From assembly GCF_003501885.1 (NCBI RefSeq), contig NZ_QWFA01000117.1:1-33624 (forward strand): 33,624 nucleotides of DNA, given 5' to 3'. This DNA comes from Streptomyces globisporus (GTDB lineage: Bacteria; Actinomycetota; Actinomycetes; Streptomycetales; Streptomycetaceae). Positions 8,056 to 16,619 of this stretch are shown piece after piece. How positions within the stretch are numbered: position 1 is the first letter of the stretch; every line of letters begins with the position of its first letter. Made by a program: the position numbers and the translations under genes. Under the pieces are notes generated by a model. It saw only the letters and a list, made by a program, of their open reading frames with translations, was not told the origin of the DNA and made no database searches.

Positions 8056-8114
8056 GTTCCAGCCCCCTCCAGGGCAGGGCCGGAAGCCGTTTCCATCGTT
8101 CCGAGAGGTTGTTC

Positions 8115-9662
8115 GTGTCGGCCAGCACATCCCGTACGCTCCCGCCGGAGATCGCCGAGTCCGAATCTGTGATGGCGCTCATCGAGCGGGGAAAGGCTGA
8201 TGGGCAGATCGCCGGCGATGACGTGCGTCGGGCCTTCGAGGCTGACCAGATTCCGCCAACCCAGTGGAAGAACGTTCTGCGCAGCCTCAACCAGATCCTC
8301 GAGGAAGAGGGTGTGACGCTGATGGTCAGTGCCGCGGAGTCGCCGAAGCGCGCCCGCAAGAGCGTCGCAGCGAAGAGCCCGGTCAAGCGCACCGCCACCA
8401 AGACCGTCGCGGCGAAGACCACCGTGACCAGGACCGTCGCGGCCACCGCCGCCCCGGCGGCCGAGAGTGCGGACGCGGTGGCCGACGACGCCGTCGCGGC
8501 CGCTCCGGCGAAGAAGGCGGCGGCCAAGAAGACCGCAGCCAAGAAAACAGCCGTGAAGAAGACGGCGGCCAAGAAGACCGCCGCGAAGAAGTCCGGCAAG
8601 CAGGACGAGGAGCTCCTCGACGGCGATGAGCCGGTCGAGGAGGTCAAGGCCGGCAAGGGCGAGGAAGAGGAGGGCGAGGGCGAGAACAAGGGCTTCGTCC
8701 TCTCCGACGACGACGAGGACGACGCACCTGCGCAGCAGGTCGCCGTCGCCGGCGCCACCGCCGACCCGGTCAAGGACTACCTGAAGCAGATCGGCAAGGT
8801 TCCCCTCCTCAACGCCGAGCAGGAGGTCGAGCTCGCCAAGCGCATCGAGGCCGGTCTCTTCGCCGAGGACAAGCTGGCGAACGCCGACAAGCTCGCACCG
8901 AAGCTCAAGCGCGAGCTGGAGATCATCGCCGAGGACGGCCGCCGGGCCAAGAACCACCTCCTGGAGGCCAACCTCCGTCTGGTGGTCTCCCTGGCCAAGC
9001 GCTACACCGGCCGCGGCATGCTCTTCCTGGACCTGATCCAGGAGGGCAACCTCGGTCTGATCCGCGCGGTCGAGAAGTTCGACTACACCAAGGGCTACAA
9101 GTTCTCCACGTACGCCACCTGGTGGATCCGTCAGGCGATCACCCGCGCGATGGCCGACCAGGCCCGCACCATCCGTATCCCGGTGCACATGGTCGAGGTC
9201 ATCAACAAGCTCGCGCGTGTGCAGCGCCAGATGCTCCAGGACCTGGGCCGCGAGCCCACCCCGGAGGAGCTGGCCAAGGAGCTCGACATGACCCCCGAGA
9301 AGGTCATCGAGGTCCAGAAGTACGGCCGCGAGCCGATCTCGCTGCACACCCCGCTCGGCGAGGACGGCGACAGCGAGTTCGGTGACCTGATCGAGGACTC
9401 CGAGGCGGTCGTCCCGGCGGACGCGGTCAGCTTCACGCTCCTCCAGGAGCAGCTCCACTCGGTGCTCGACACGCTCTCCGAGCGTGAGGCCGGCGTGGTC
9501 TCGATGCGCTTCGGCCTCACCGACGGTCAGCCGAAGACGCTCGACGAGATCGGCAAGGTCTACGGCGTGACGCGTGAGCGCATCCGTCAGATCGAGTCGA
9601 AGACGATGTCGAAGCTCCGGCACCCGTCGCGCTCCCAGGTGCTCCGCGACTACCTGGACTAG
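8115..9662 (+). CDS. hrdB: Principal RNA polymerase sigma factor HrdB (sigma-70)
   Basis: 515 residues, close to the S. coelicolor protein. In order: region 1.1-like N-terminus (about 10-70); a Lys/Ala-rich stretch of repeated AAKKT units (about 130-162); an acidic stretch (about 165-210); region 1.2 (DPVKDYLKQIGKVPLL, about 216); region 2 (about 275-350, with the -10 recognition segment YKFSTYATWWIRQAI); region 3 (about 355-430); and region 4 with the -35 helix-turn-helix (LDEIGKVYGVTRERIRQIE, about 475-495). It directs RNA polymerase to housekeeping promoters and is essential in Streptomyces. The GTG at 8115 is chosen because GAGAGG lies 6 bases upstream and the protein then begins MSAST as in known HrdB. 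A TTG at 8109 is a poorer alternative. Confidence 0.98.
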   Translation: MSASTSRTLPPEIAESESVMALIERGKADGQIAGDDVRRAFEADQIPPTQWKNVLRSLNQILEEEGVTLMVSAAESPKRARKSVAAKSPVKRTATKTVAAKTTVTRTVAATAAPAAESADAVADDAVAAAPAKKAAAKKTAAKKTAVKKTAAKKTAAKKSGKQDEELLDGDEPVEEVKAGKGEEEEGEGENKGFVLSDDDEDDAPAQQVAVAGATADPVKDYLKQIGKVPLLNAEQEVELAKRIEAGLFAEDKLANADKLAPKLKRELEIIAEDGRRAKNHLLEANLRLVVSLAKRYTGRGMLFLDLIQEGNLGLIRAVEKFDYTKGYKFSTYATWWIRQAITRAMADQARTIRIPVHMVEVINKLARVQRQMLQDLGREPTPEELAKELDMTPEKVIEVQKYGREPISLHTPLGEDGDSEFGDLIEDSEAVVPADAVSFTLLQEQLHSVLDTLSEREAGVVSMRFGLTDGQPKTLDEIGKVYGVTRERIRQIESKTMSKLRHPSRSQVLRDYLD

Positions 9663-9711
9663 AGCGCGGCGGCGGCCCGCCCAGGGGCGGAGCGCCGAAG
9701 ATTCACCGGCC

Positions 9712-9745
9712 GAGGGCCCGGAACCCCCAGGGGATCCGGGCCCTC
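9712..9745 (+). terminator. Terminator after hrdB
   Basis: GAGGGCCCGGA (9712-9722) and TCCGGGCCCTC (9735-9745) form an 11-bp perfect stem with a 12-base loop, 50 bases past the hrdB stop. There is no T-run. Confidence 0.75.
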
Positions 9746-9826
9746 CGGCGTGTCTCCGGGGCCGGAGACGGACTGCCTGGATCACGCTGGGTGAAACGGT
9801 TTGTCATCTCAGTGTCAGGAGCCTCC

Positions 9827-10657
9827 ATGCCCCCTCCCGTCGTCCGTGTCCTGACCGGGGCGCTCGCCCTGACCGCCGCCGCGGCCGTGCTGCCGCTCGC
9901 CGCGCCCTCCGATGCGGTCGCGGAGAGCATCGTCGTCGGCGGACAGCCCGCCCCCGTGGCGGACAGCCCCTGGGTCGTGGCGCTGTCGAGCCGGGACCGG
10001 TTCGGAAGCGCGCGCTCCGGGCAGTTCTGCGGCGGTGTGGCCGTGGCTCCCACGAAGATCCTGACAGCCGCCCACTGTCTGAGTGACGAGGCGCTCGGCG
10101 GACCGGCGAAGCGGGTGAAGGACCTCCTCGTCATCGCCGGCCGGGAGCGGCTGAGCGAATCCGGCGGCCGGGAGATCCCGGTCCGGCGCATCTGGGTGAA
10201 CCCGGCCTACGACCCGGTCTCCAACGCGGGCGACCTCGCGGTGCTGACCCTGTCCCGCGCCCTGCCGAAGGGCGCGACCATCCCGATGGCCAGGAGCGGG
10301 GACGCCGCCTACCGGGCCGGGACCGCCGCGGACGTCTACGGCTGGGGCGATACGACGGGCAGTGGCACCTACGCCTCCGTGCTGCGCTCCGCCCGGGTCC
10401 AGGTCCTCCCGGACGGCGACTGCGCGCGGGCCTACCCGGGCGGCAGGGAGGGTACGTACAAGGCCTCGGCGATGCTCTGTGCGGGCGAGCCCGCAGGGGG
10501 CCGGGACGCGTGCCAGGGCGACAGCGGCGGGCCGCTGGTGGCCCGTGGGCGGCTCATCGGCCTGGTCTCCTGGGGCAGCGGCTGCGGGCGTCCGGGCAGC
10601 CCCGGGGTGTACACCCGGGTCTCCGCGGCCCCGGAATGGGCCGCGGGCCGCATCTGA
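9827..10657 (+). CDS. Secreted trypsin-like serine protease (S1 family)
   Basis: 276 residues. A signal peptide is evident: Arg7, then a hydrophobic Ala/Leu run to about residue 30. The mature chain probably starts near IVVGG (35-39), the usual S1 activation point. The catalytic triad is H83 (LTAAHC), D136 (DLAVL) and S233 (GDSGGP). D227, six residues before the serine, matches the Asp of the trypsin specificity pocket, so cleavage after Arg or Lys is expected. Cysteines at 68, 84, 199, 218, 229 and 253 could form three disulfides. The ATG at 9827 has AGGAG upstream and puts the signal peptide at the N-terminus. The frame also opens at a GTG at 9791, which I reject. It sits alone between two terminators. 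Confidence 0.93.
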   Translation: MPPPVVRVLTGALALTAAAAVLPLAAPSDAVAESIVVGGQPAPVADSPWVVALSSRDRFGSARSGQFCGGVAVAPTKILTAAHCLSDEALGGPAKRVKDLLVIAGRERLSESGGREIPVRRIWVNPAYDPVSNAGDLAVLTLSRALPKGATIPMARSGDAAYRAGTAADVYGWGDTTGSGTYASVLRSARVQVLPDGDCARAYPGGREGTYKASAMLCAGEPAGGRDACQGDSGGPLVARGRLIGLVSWGSGCGRPGSPGVYTRVSAAPEWAAGRI

Positions 10658-10662
10658 GTGAC

Positions 10663-10688
10663 TCCGAGCCGCCTCCAGGCGGCTCGGA
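10663..10688 (+). terminator. Terminator after the serine protease
   Basis: TCCGAGCCGCCT (10663-10674) and AGGCGGCTCGGA (10677-10688) are perfect complements with only CC between them. In RNA this folds to an 11-bp stem with a TCCA loop. It starts 6 bases after the stop. Confidence 0.8.
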
Positions 10689-10756
10689 TTCCCGTACGCC
10701 AGGCCCCGCGGCCGCATCCGTGCCGCACGGGCCCACGTACCGGCCTCACGACGAGA

Positions 10757-10790
10757 ACGGGCGGCTCCCCCCTGTGGGGGAGCCGCCCGT
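10757..10790. terminator. Strong bidirectional terminator between convergent genes
   Basis: A 15-bp perfect stem, arms 10757-10771 and 10776-10790, with the 4-base loop CTGT. It lies between the protease (+) and the DUF7455 gene (-), 46 bases past the end of the latter, so it can serve both strands. Confidence 0.85.
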
Positions 10791-10835
10791 CGGCCGGTCC
10801 TGGACCAGCCCCTGGCTCGTCGTGGTTGCGAGGTG

Positions 10836-11069
10836 TCAGTGTTGGTCCTCGTCGGCAGCAGCCGTCTGTACGGCGGTGAGCCGATCCGTCTCATCCTGTA
10901 TTTCCGCGGCGATCTTCTTGAGTTCCGGCTCGAACTTGCGCCCGTGGTGGGCGCAGAAGAGCAGTTCACCGCCGCTGATCAGGACGACGCGCAGATATGC
11001 CTGGGCGCCGCAACGGTCACAGCGGTCTGCCGCGGTCAGCGGGCTCGCGGGGGTCAGAACAGTAGTCAC
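10836..11069 (-). CDS. Small zinc-ribbon-like protein, DUF7455
   Basis: 77 residues. C17 and C20 (DRCDRCGAQAY) with C39 and H41/H42 (LLFCAHHGRKF) suggest one bound zinc ion. The second half is a charged helix (ELKKIAAEIQDETDRL). It matches a small actinobacterial family of unknown function (DUF7455). I recall mycobacterial relatives lying near sigma-factor genes, so the position next to hrdB may be conserved. GTG at 11069 is preceded by GAAGAGG. A TTGACC at 11107-11112 on the minus strand could be a -35, without a well-spaced -10. Its role might be in transcription, but nothing in the sequence proves that. Confidence 0.85.
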   Translation of the reverse strand: MTTVLTPASPLTAADRCDRCGAQAYLRVVLISGGELLFCAHHGRKFEPELKKIAAEIQDETDRLTAVQTAAADEDQH

Positions 11070-11516
11070 GTCGCCTCTTCTCTAGCTCGACGAGCTGTCG
11101 TACCAGGGTCAACATCCAACCAGGCCGAAAACGTTCCCGCTCGTGGCTTTTCTTCGAAACTTCTTCTCGGTGTGGCTGTCTGTTGCCGGTTGGCGGCGAA
11201 TGTGCCGTATGCGGAGCGCTACGGTTTCGCATTGCTTGTCTTGGGGGTGGGTCCCGCCGGCCGGCTTGCCGGTTTGTTCATGAGGACGTGCCCGGAGCCT
11301 AAATGGTTCATGCGTCGAAGGGAACGTGATGTGCACGTCACTCCAACGAATGATCGAACATCTATGCGAGCCCGGATGAAGCTCGACTAGCATGAGGATT
11401 CCCCGAGGGTGGCGTTACAACCGCTCTACCAGGCCTCTGTAGGCTCTCAGCGGCAACCGACGCCCAGCCCGACACCCACGGGGGCCCCAGATGAAATTCA
11501 GCGAGGAGCGAACCGC
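11070..11516. promoter_or_regulatory. Divergent control region, DUF7455 / parE
   Basis: 447 bases without a supported gene. For parE, a -10 box TAGCAT lies at 11388-11393 with a poor -35, giving a start near 11400 and a leader of about 117 bases. A near-palindrome GTGATGTGCACGTCAC (11326-11341, one mismatched pair) lies about 50 bases upstream of that -10. AGCTCG-A-CGAGCT (11084-11096) sits close to the DUF7455 start. These are unassigned dyads. The frame that opens at 11409 has no ribosome-binding site. Confidence 0.4.
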
Positions 11517-13643
11517 GTGACCGCCGAAACGTCCGTGCCGTCCACCGCGATGCTGGCCGCAGCAGGAGGCGACCGGGACAGCTCCAACTACACCGCGCGG
11601 CACCTCCTCGTCCTCGAAGGTCTCGAGGCGGTCCGCAAGCGCCCCGGCATGTACATCGGGTCCACCGACAGCCGTGGCCTGATGCACTGCCTCTGGGAGA
11701 TCATCGACAACTCCGTCGACGAGGCCCTCGGCGGCCACTGCGACCAGATCGAGGTCATCCTCCACGACGACGCCTCCGTCGAGGTCCGGGACAACGGCCG
11801 TGGCATCCCGGTCGACGTCGAGCCCAAGACGGGACTCTCCGGCGTCGAGGTCGTCATGACCAAGCTGCACGCCGGAGGCAAGTTCGGCGGCGGCTCCTAC
11901 GCGGCCTCGGGCGGTCTCCACGGCGTCGGCGCCTCCGTGGTCAACGCCCTCTCCTCCCGCCTGGACGTCGAGGTCGACCGCAGCAGCGCGACCCACTCCA
12001 TCAGCTTCCGGCGCGGCGTCCCCGGCATGTTCACCGAGCAGGGGCCGGACAGCCCGTTCGATCCGGCCAACGGCCTGCGCAAGGGCAAGCGCGTCCCCAA
12101 GACCCGTACCGGTACCCGGGTGCGGTACTGGGCGGACCGGCAGATCTTCCTCAAGGACGCCAAGCTCAACCTGGAGACGCTCCACCAGCGGGCCCGCCAG
12201 ACCGCCTTCCTCGTCCCCGGCCTCACGATCATCGTCCGCGACGAGCGGGGGCTCGACGGCGAGGGCAAGACGGAGGAGACGTTCCGCTTCGACGGCGGCA
12301 TCAGCGAGTTCTGCGAGTACCTGGCCCAGGACAAGGCCGTCTGTGACGTCCAGCGGCTCAGCGGCACGGGCACCTTCAAGGAGACCGTCCCGGTCCTCGA
12401 CGACCGCGGCCACATGACCGCCACCGAGGTCACCCGCGAGCTCGCCGTCGACATCGCCCTGCGCTGGGGCACCGGCTACGACACGACCGTACGGTCGTTC
12501 GTGAACATCATCGCCACCCCCAAGGGCGGAACCCACGTCACCGGGTTCGAGCGCTCCCTGACCAAGACGGTGAACGAGGCGCTCCGCTCCGCCAAGATGC
12601 TGCGGGTCGCCGAGGACGACATCGTCAAGGACGACGCCCTCGAAGGGCTCACCGCCGTCGTCACCGTGCGGCTCGCCGAGCCGCAGTTCGAGGGGCAGAC
12701 CAAGGAGGTGCTCGGCACCTCGGCGGCCAACCGGATCGTCGCGGGCGTGGTCGCCAAGGAGCTCAAGGCGTTCCTGACCTCGACGAAGCGGGACGCCAAG
12801 GCGCAGGCCCGGGCGGTGCTGGAGAAGGCCGTGGCCGCCGCCCGCACCCGGATCGCGGCCCGGCAGCACAAGGACGCCCAGCGCCGCAAGACCGCGCTGG
12901 AGTCCTCCTCGCTGCCCGCCAAGCTCGCCGACTGCCGCAGCGACGACGTCGACCGCAGCGAGCTGTTCATCGTCGAGGGGGACTCGGCGCTCGGCACCGC
13001 CAAGCTGGCCCGGAACAGCGAGTTCCAGGCGCTTCTGCCGATCCGCGGCAAGATCCTCAACGTCCAGAAGTCGTCCGTCTCCGACATGCTGAAGAACGCC
13101 GAGTGCGGCGCGATCATCCAGGTCATAGGAGCCGGCTCCGGGCGGACCTTCGACATCGACGCCGCCCGCTACGGCAAGGTCATCATGATGACCGACGCCG
13201 ATGTCGACGGCTCCCACATCCGCACCCTGCTGCTGACCCTCTTCCAGCGCTACATGCGCCCGATGGTCGAGGCGGGACGGGTCTTCGCCGCGGTGCCCCC
13301 GCTGCACCGGATCGAGCTGGTCCAGCCCAAGAAGGGCCAGGACAAGTACGTCTACACCTACTCCGACAACGAACTGCGCCAGACCCTCCTGGAGCTCCAG
13401 CGCAAGAACGTCCGGATCAAGGAATCGATCCAGCGCTACAAGGGCCTCGGCGAGATGGACGCCGACCAGCTGGCCGAGACGACGATGGACCCGCGCCACC
13501 GCACGCTGCGGCGCATCAACATCGGCGACCTGGAATCCTCCGAGCAGGTCTTCGACCTGCTGATGGGCAACGAGGTCGCGCCCCGCAAGGAGTTCATCAC
13601 CAGCTCCGCCGCCACCCTGGACCGCTCGCGCATCGACGCCTGA
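11517..13643 (+). CDS. parE: DNA topoisomerase IV subunit B (ParE)
   Basis: 708 residues. A GHKL ATPase domain opens the protein: RHLLVLEGLEAVRKRPGMYIG, then WEIIDNSVDEA with the catalytic Glu61 and Mg-binding Asn65, then DNGRGIPV and the LHGVGASVVNAL segment. A transducer domain follows. The TOPRIM domain has EGDSALGTAK (about residue 487) and TDADVDGSHIRTL (about 558). The C-terminal tail has QRYKGLGEMDADQL. With ParC it forms the enzyme that unlinks daughter chromosomes. It is called ParE rather than GyrB because gyrB in Streptomyces lies near oriC and a matching parC is 10 kb away here. The GTG at 11517 follows GAGGAG with 9-base spacing; an open extension to 11409 has no family similarity. 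Confidence 0.93.
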   Translation: MTAETSVPSTAMLAAAGGDRDSSNYTARHLLVLEGLEAVRKRPGMYIGSTDSRGLMHCLWEIIDNSVDEALGGHCDQIEVILHDDASVEVRDNGRGIPVDVEPKTGLSGVEVVMTKLHAGGKFGGGSYAASGGLHGVGASVVNALSSRLDVEVDRSSATHSISFRRGVPGMFTEQGPDSPFDPANGLRKGKRVPKTRTGTRVRYWADRQIFLKDAKLNLETLHQRARQTAFLVPGLTIIVRDERGLDGEGKTEETFRFDGGISEFCEYLAQDKAVCDVQRLSGTGTFKETVPVLDDRGHMTATEVTRELAVDIALRWGTGYDTTVRSFVNIIATPKGGTHVTGFERSLTKTVNEALRSAKMLRVAEDDIVKDDALEGLTAVVTVRLAEPQFEGQTKEVLGTSAANRIVAGVVAKELKAFLTSTKRDAKAQARAVLEKAVAAARTRIAARQHKDAQRRKTALESSSLPAKLADCRSDDVDRSELFIVEGDSALGTAKLARNSEFQALLPIRGKILNVQKSSVSDMLKNAECGAIIQVIGAGSGRTFDIDAARYGKVIMMTDADVDGSHIRTLLLTLFQRYMRPMVEAGRVFAAVPPLHRIELVQPKKGQDKYVYTYSDNELRQTLLELQRKNVRIKESIQRYKGLGEMDADQLAETTMDPRHRTLRRINIGDLESSEQVFDLLMGNEVAPRKEFITSSAATLDRSRIDA

Positions 13644-13658
13644 CCCCGGTCCACAGCA

Positions 13659-13693
13659 CGGCCCCCGCCCCGGTCCCGCCGGAGCGGGGGCCG
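13659..13693 (+). terminator. Terminator after parE
   Basis: CGGCCCCCGC (13659-13668) and GCGGGGGCCG (13684-13693) form a 10-bp stem with a 15-base loop, beginning 16 bases past the stop. Confidence 0.65.
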
Positions 13694-13746
13694 CGCCCGT
13701 TTCCCGGGGCCCTGCCGGGCAAGCGCGCAGCCGTCCGGGATATCTG

Positions 13747-13762
13747 TCACCTGAAGGGGTGA
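13747..13762 (+). promoter_or_regulatory. Inverted repeat upstream of the symporter operon
   Basis: TCACC (13747-13751) and GGTGA (13758-13762) face each other over 6 bases, about 90 bases before the DUF485 start. It could bind the response regulator encoded downstream. There is no direct support for that. Confidence 0.25.
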
Positions 13763-13852
13763 AGTCGGGCGAATCACGCGCCGAGGATCCTCCCGAACCG
13801 CCCATCGTTGACCGTGCGGCCGAAAAGGTCGGCGGATCAGGGGAGTTGTTCG

Positions 13853-14329
13853 GTGGAGAAGGAAGCAGGGCCGGAGACCGCGGGAGTGCGGCTCGACGAC
13901 CCGTGGGACGACGTGCCGGCCCCCGGCCGGGGCGACCAGGACGGTACGGGAGGTGTCGCGCCCCTCGACGCGTCCGGTGCGGCGGCACCCGGCCCCCGGC
14001 CCAGCGCGGCCGACATCTATCTGGAGGTGCACCGCAGCGACGCCTTCCGCGAGGTGCGTCGCCGCTACCGCCGCTTCGTGGCCCCCGCCGCCCTCGCCTT
14101 CCTGCTCTGGTATCTCGCCTACGTCGTCGCCGCGACCACCGCCCCCGCCCTGATGGCCCGCCCGGTCGCCGGAGCGGTGAACGTCGCGATGGTGGCGGGG
14201 CTCGGGCAGTTCCTCACCACGTTCCTGCTCACGTGGGCGTACGCACGTCACGCACGGCTGCGCAGGGACCGGGCGGCGCTCGATCTGCGCTGGGACACCC
14301 AGGAGATGACGAGAGGGCTCGGACGGTGA
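13853..14329 (+). CDS. DUF485 membrane protein, partner of the symporter
   Basis: 158 residues. A hydrophilic N-terminus of about 65 residues is followed by the DUF485 core: DIYLEVHRSDAFREVRRRYRRFV, a first membrane segment (about 80-100) and a second (about 115-138), then a charged tail. This family is typically encoded directly before acetate-type sodium/solute symporters (the yjcH-actP arrangement). The GTG at 13853 has GGGGAG 8 bases upstream. Its TGA overlaps the next gene's GTG by 4 bases, so the two are translationally coupled. Its precise role in transport is not established. Confidence 0.88.
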   Translation: MEKEAGPETAGVRLDDPWDDVPAPGRGDQDGTGGVAPLDASGAAAPGPRPSAADIYLEVHRSDAFREVRRRYRRFVAPAALAFLLWYLAYVVAATTAPALMARPVAGAVNVAMVAGLGQFLTTFLLTWAYARHARLRRDRAALDLRWDTQEMTRGLGR

Positions 14330-15918
14330 AAGGAGACCACCAGACCCTCGCCCTGCTGCTGTTCAGCGCGTTCATCGCGGTGACGCTCTTCATCACCACC
14401 TGGGTCGGCCGCAACCGGCAGGGCTCCGCCGAGGAGTTCTACGTCGGCGGACGCCTGTTCTCGCCCATAGAGAACGGATTCGCCATCGCCGGCGACTACA
14501 TGTCGGCGGCCTCCTTCCTCGGCATCTCCGGGCTGATCGCCCTCTTCGGCTACGACGGCATGCTCTATTCCGTCGGCTTCCTCGTCGCCTGGCTGGTCGT
14601 TCTGCTGCTCGTCGCCGAACTCGTCCGCAACTGCGGCCGGTTCACGCTGGCCGACGTGGTCGCCGCGCGGATGGCGGAGCGTCCGGTGCGTACCGCCGTC
14701 GGCACCTCGTCCGTCACCGTCTCCGTGCTGTACCTGGTCGCCCAGATGGTCGGCGCGGGCAGCCTGGTGGCCCTGCTGCTCGGCGGGACGAGCGACGCGG
14801 CCCGGTCCTGGACCGTGGTCGGGGTCGGCGCGCTCATGGTGATCTACGTGTCCTTCGGCGGTATGCGCGCCACCACCTGGATCCAGATCGTCAAGGCAGT
14901 CCTGCTGATGGCCGGAGCCCTCGCCCTCACCGTGCTCGTCCTGGTCCACTTCCACGGGAACATCAACAGTCTGCTCAACACCGCCGCCGAACGCAGCGGT
15001 CACGGCAAGGACTTCCTCGCCCCCGGCCTGCGGTACGGCGGGGACTGGACCTCGCGCTTCGACTTCATCAGCCTGGGCGTGGCCCTGGTCCTCGGCACGG
15101 CGGGACTGCCGCACATCCTGTCGCGCTTCTACACCGTGCCCACCGCCCGCGCCGCGCGCCGGTCCGTCGTCTGGTCCATCGGCCTGATCGGCAGCTTCTA
15201 CCTGATGACGATCGTGCTCGGGTTCGGCGCCGCCGCCCTCGTCGGCTCCTCCGAGGTCCGCGCGTCGAACGCGGCGGGCAACACCGCGATCCCGCTGCTG
15301 GCGCTCGATCTGGGTGGCGGCGAGGGCTCCACCGGTGGAACGATTCTTTTCGCGGTGGTCGCCGCCATCGCCTTCGCCACCATCCTGGCCGTCGTCGCGG
15401 GGATCACGCTCGCCTCGTCCGCCTCGGTCGCCCACGACCTCTACGCCTCGCTCCGCCGCCCCGGGCGCAAGAAGCGCAGCGAGGTCGCCGTGGCGCGTAC
15501 CGCCGCCGCCGGGATCGGTGCGGTCGCGATCGGTCTCGGGCTGCTCGCACAGGACCTCAACGTCGCCTTCCTGGTGGGCCTCGCCTTCGCCGTGGCCGCC
15601 TCCGCGAACCTTCCGGTCCTGCTCTACTCGCTGTTCTGGCGCAACTTCACCACCCGGGGCGCGGTCTGGGCGGTCTACGGCGGCCTGGTCCCGGCGGTCG
15701 TCCTCGTGCTGGTCTCACCCGTCGTCTCGGGCAGCCCGACGTCCCTGTTCCCCGGCGTCGACTTCCAGCTCTTCCCCCTGGAGAACCCGGGCCTGGTCTC
15801 GATCCCGCTCGGCTTCCTGGCCGGCTGGATCGGTACGGTCACCTCGCCCGAGCCGCCCGACGAGGCCAAGCACGCCGAGGCCGAGGTCAGGGCGCTGACG
15901 GGGGCCGGGGCGGCGTAA
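14326..15918 (+). CDS. Sodium/solute symporter, ActP-like (acetate or other monocarboxylate)
   Basis: 530 residues with about 13 hydrophobic segments throughout. Features of the SSS family include EEFYVGGRLFSPIENGFAIAGDYMSAASFLG near the N-terminus, GGMRATTWIQIVKAVLL in the middle and LPHILSRFYTVP (about 265). This pattern is closest to cation-acetate symporters (ActP/MctC). The GTG start overlaps the DUF485 stop. The convergent two-component system and the nearby citrate synthases suggest a short carboxylic acid as substrate. The exact substrate cannot be read from sequence. Confidence 0.88.
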   Translation: MKGDHQTLALLLFSAFIAVTLFITTWVGRNRQGSAEEFYVGGRLFSPIENGFAIAGDYMSAASFLGISGLIALFGYDGMLYSVGFLVAWLVVLLLVAELVRNCGRFTLADVVAARMAERPVRTAVGTSSVTVSVLYLVAQMVGAGSLVALLLGGTSDAARSWTVVGVGALMVIYVSFGGMRATTWIQIVKAVLLMAGALALTVLVLVHFHGNINSLLNTAAERSGHGKDFLAPGLRYGGDWTSRFDFISLGVALVLGTAGLPHILSRFYTVPTARAARRSVVWSIGLIGSFYLMTIVLGFGAAALVGSSEVRASNAAGNTAIPLLALDLGGGEGSTGGTILFAVVAAIAFATILAVVAGITLASSASVAHDLYASLRRPGRKKRSEVAVARTAAAGIGAVAIGLGLLAQDLNVAFLVGLAFAVAASANLPVLLYSLFWRNFTTRGAVWAVYGGLVPAVVLVLVSPVVSGSPTSLFPGVDFQLFPLENPGLVSIPLGFLAGWIGTVTSPEPPDEAKHAEAEVRALTGAGAA

Positions 15919-15933
15919 GGCGTGCGGGGCCCC

Positions 15934-15958
15934 GGGCCGTGGGCTCAGCCCGCGGCCC
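15934..15958. terminator. Shared hairpin between symporter and response regulator
   Basis: GGGCCG-T-GGGCT (15934-15945) pairs with AGCCC-G-CGGCCC (15947-15958), 12 pairs counting a T-G wobble, around a single base that would open to a small loop. It contains the response-regulator stop codon and lies 16 bases past the symporter stop, so it probably ends both transcripts. Confidence 0.55.
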
Positions 15959-16619
15959 AGGCGTACCGGTGTTCCGGGCGGCCCGTCTCGCCGTACCGCA
16001 GGGTCAGCCGGACCTTGCCGGTGCGCTCAAGGAGCTTCAGATAGCGCTGGGCCGTCTGCCGACTCATCCCCGCGCTGTCGGCGATCTCCTGCGCGGAGAG
16101 CGGCCCGTCGGCGCCGCGCAGGGCCCTCCGGACCAGCTCGGCGGTGGTGGGGGAATGGCCCTTGGGGAGGGCCGGCTCGCCCGCCGCCCACAGCGCGCCG
16201 AAGAGCCGGTCCACCTCCGCCTGCTCGGCCTCCCCGCCCCCGTCGAGCGTCTGCCGCAGCGCCGCGTACGCCTCCAGCTTCGCGCGCAGACCGGCGTACG
16301 TGAACGGCTTCACCAGGTACTGGAGCGCACCGTGCCGCATCGCCTCCTGCACGGTCGCGACGTCCCGGGCGGCCGTCACCATGATCACGTCGACCTGATG
16401 GCCGAGGCGGCGCAGCTCCCGGACGACGGCGAGGCCGTTGCGGTCGGGCAGATAGTGGTCCAGCAGGATCAGGCCGACCGGGAACTCCTCGATCGTCGCC
16501 AGCGCCTCGGCCGCCGAGTGGGCCTGCGCGGCCACCCGGAAGCCGGGGACCTTGGCGACGTACGCCGCGTTGATCTGCGCCACCCGCACGTCGTCGTCGA
16601 CGATCAGGACCTCGATCAC
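15945..16619 (-). CDS. Response regulator, CitB/DcuR family
   Basis: 224 residues. The receiver domain (1-120) has the acidic pocket DDD (8-10), phospho-acceptor D54 (LLDHYLPDRNG), T82 and K104 (LVKPF). The output domain has a helix-turn-helix near the C-terminus (LSAQEIADSAGMSRQTAQRYL, about 173-193), as in CitB/DcuR/MalR regulators of di- and tricarboxylate use. The GTG start overlaps the kinase stop by 4 bases. It is read toward the DUF485-symporter operon, its most likely target by proximity. Confidence 0.92.
   Translation of the reverse strand: MIEVLIVDDDVRVAQINAAYVAKVPGFRVAAQAHSAAEALATIEEFPVGLILLDHYLPDRNGLAVVRELRRLGHQVDVIMVTAARDVATVQEAMRHGALQYLVKPFTYAGLRAKLEAYAALRQTLDGGGEAEQAEVDRLFGALWAAGEPALPKGHSPTTAELVRRALRGADGPLSAQEIADSAGMSRQTAQRYLKLLERTGKVRLTLRYGETGRPEHRYAWAAG

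Noticed and set aside
8045..8072. T-arm-like sequence GGTTCCAGCC in the hrdB leader, suggesting a tRNA
   Set aside because: No matching acceptor, D or anticodon arms are present on either side.
8500..8605. Short tandem repeats that might be a repeat array
   Set aside because: They are codons for the Lys/Ala-rich AAKKT units of HrdB, in frame and not separated by spacers.
11400..11460. tRNA-like string GGTAGAGCGG on the minus strand near 11430
   Set aside because: Only a D-arm-like fragment; no cloverleaf can be drawn.
11409..11516. Upstream start for parE at 11409
   Set aside because: No ribosome-binding site and no similarity to ParE in the extra 36 codons; GTG at 11517 has GAGGAG.
11415..13988. 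857-codon open frame antisense to parE
   Set aside because: It mirrors parE in a GC-rich genome. Its product is Gly/Val/Asp/Leu-rich without a recognisable domain, while the sense strand encodes a textbook ParE.
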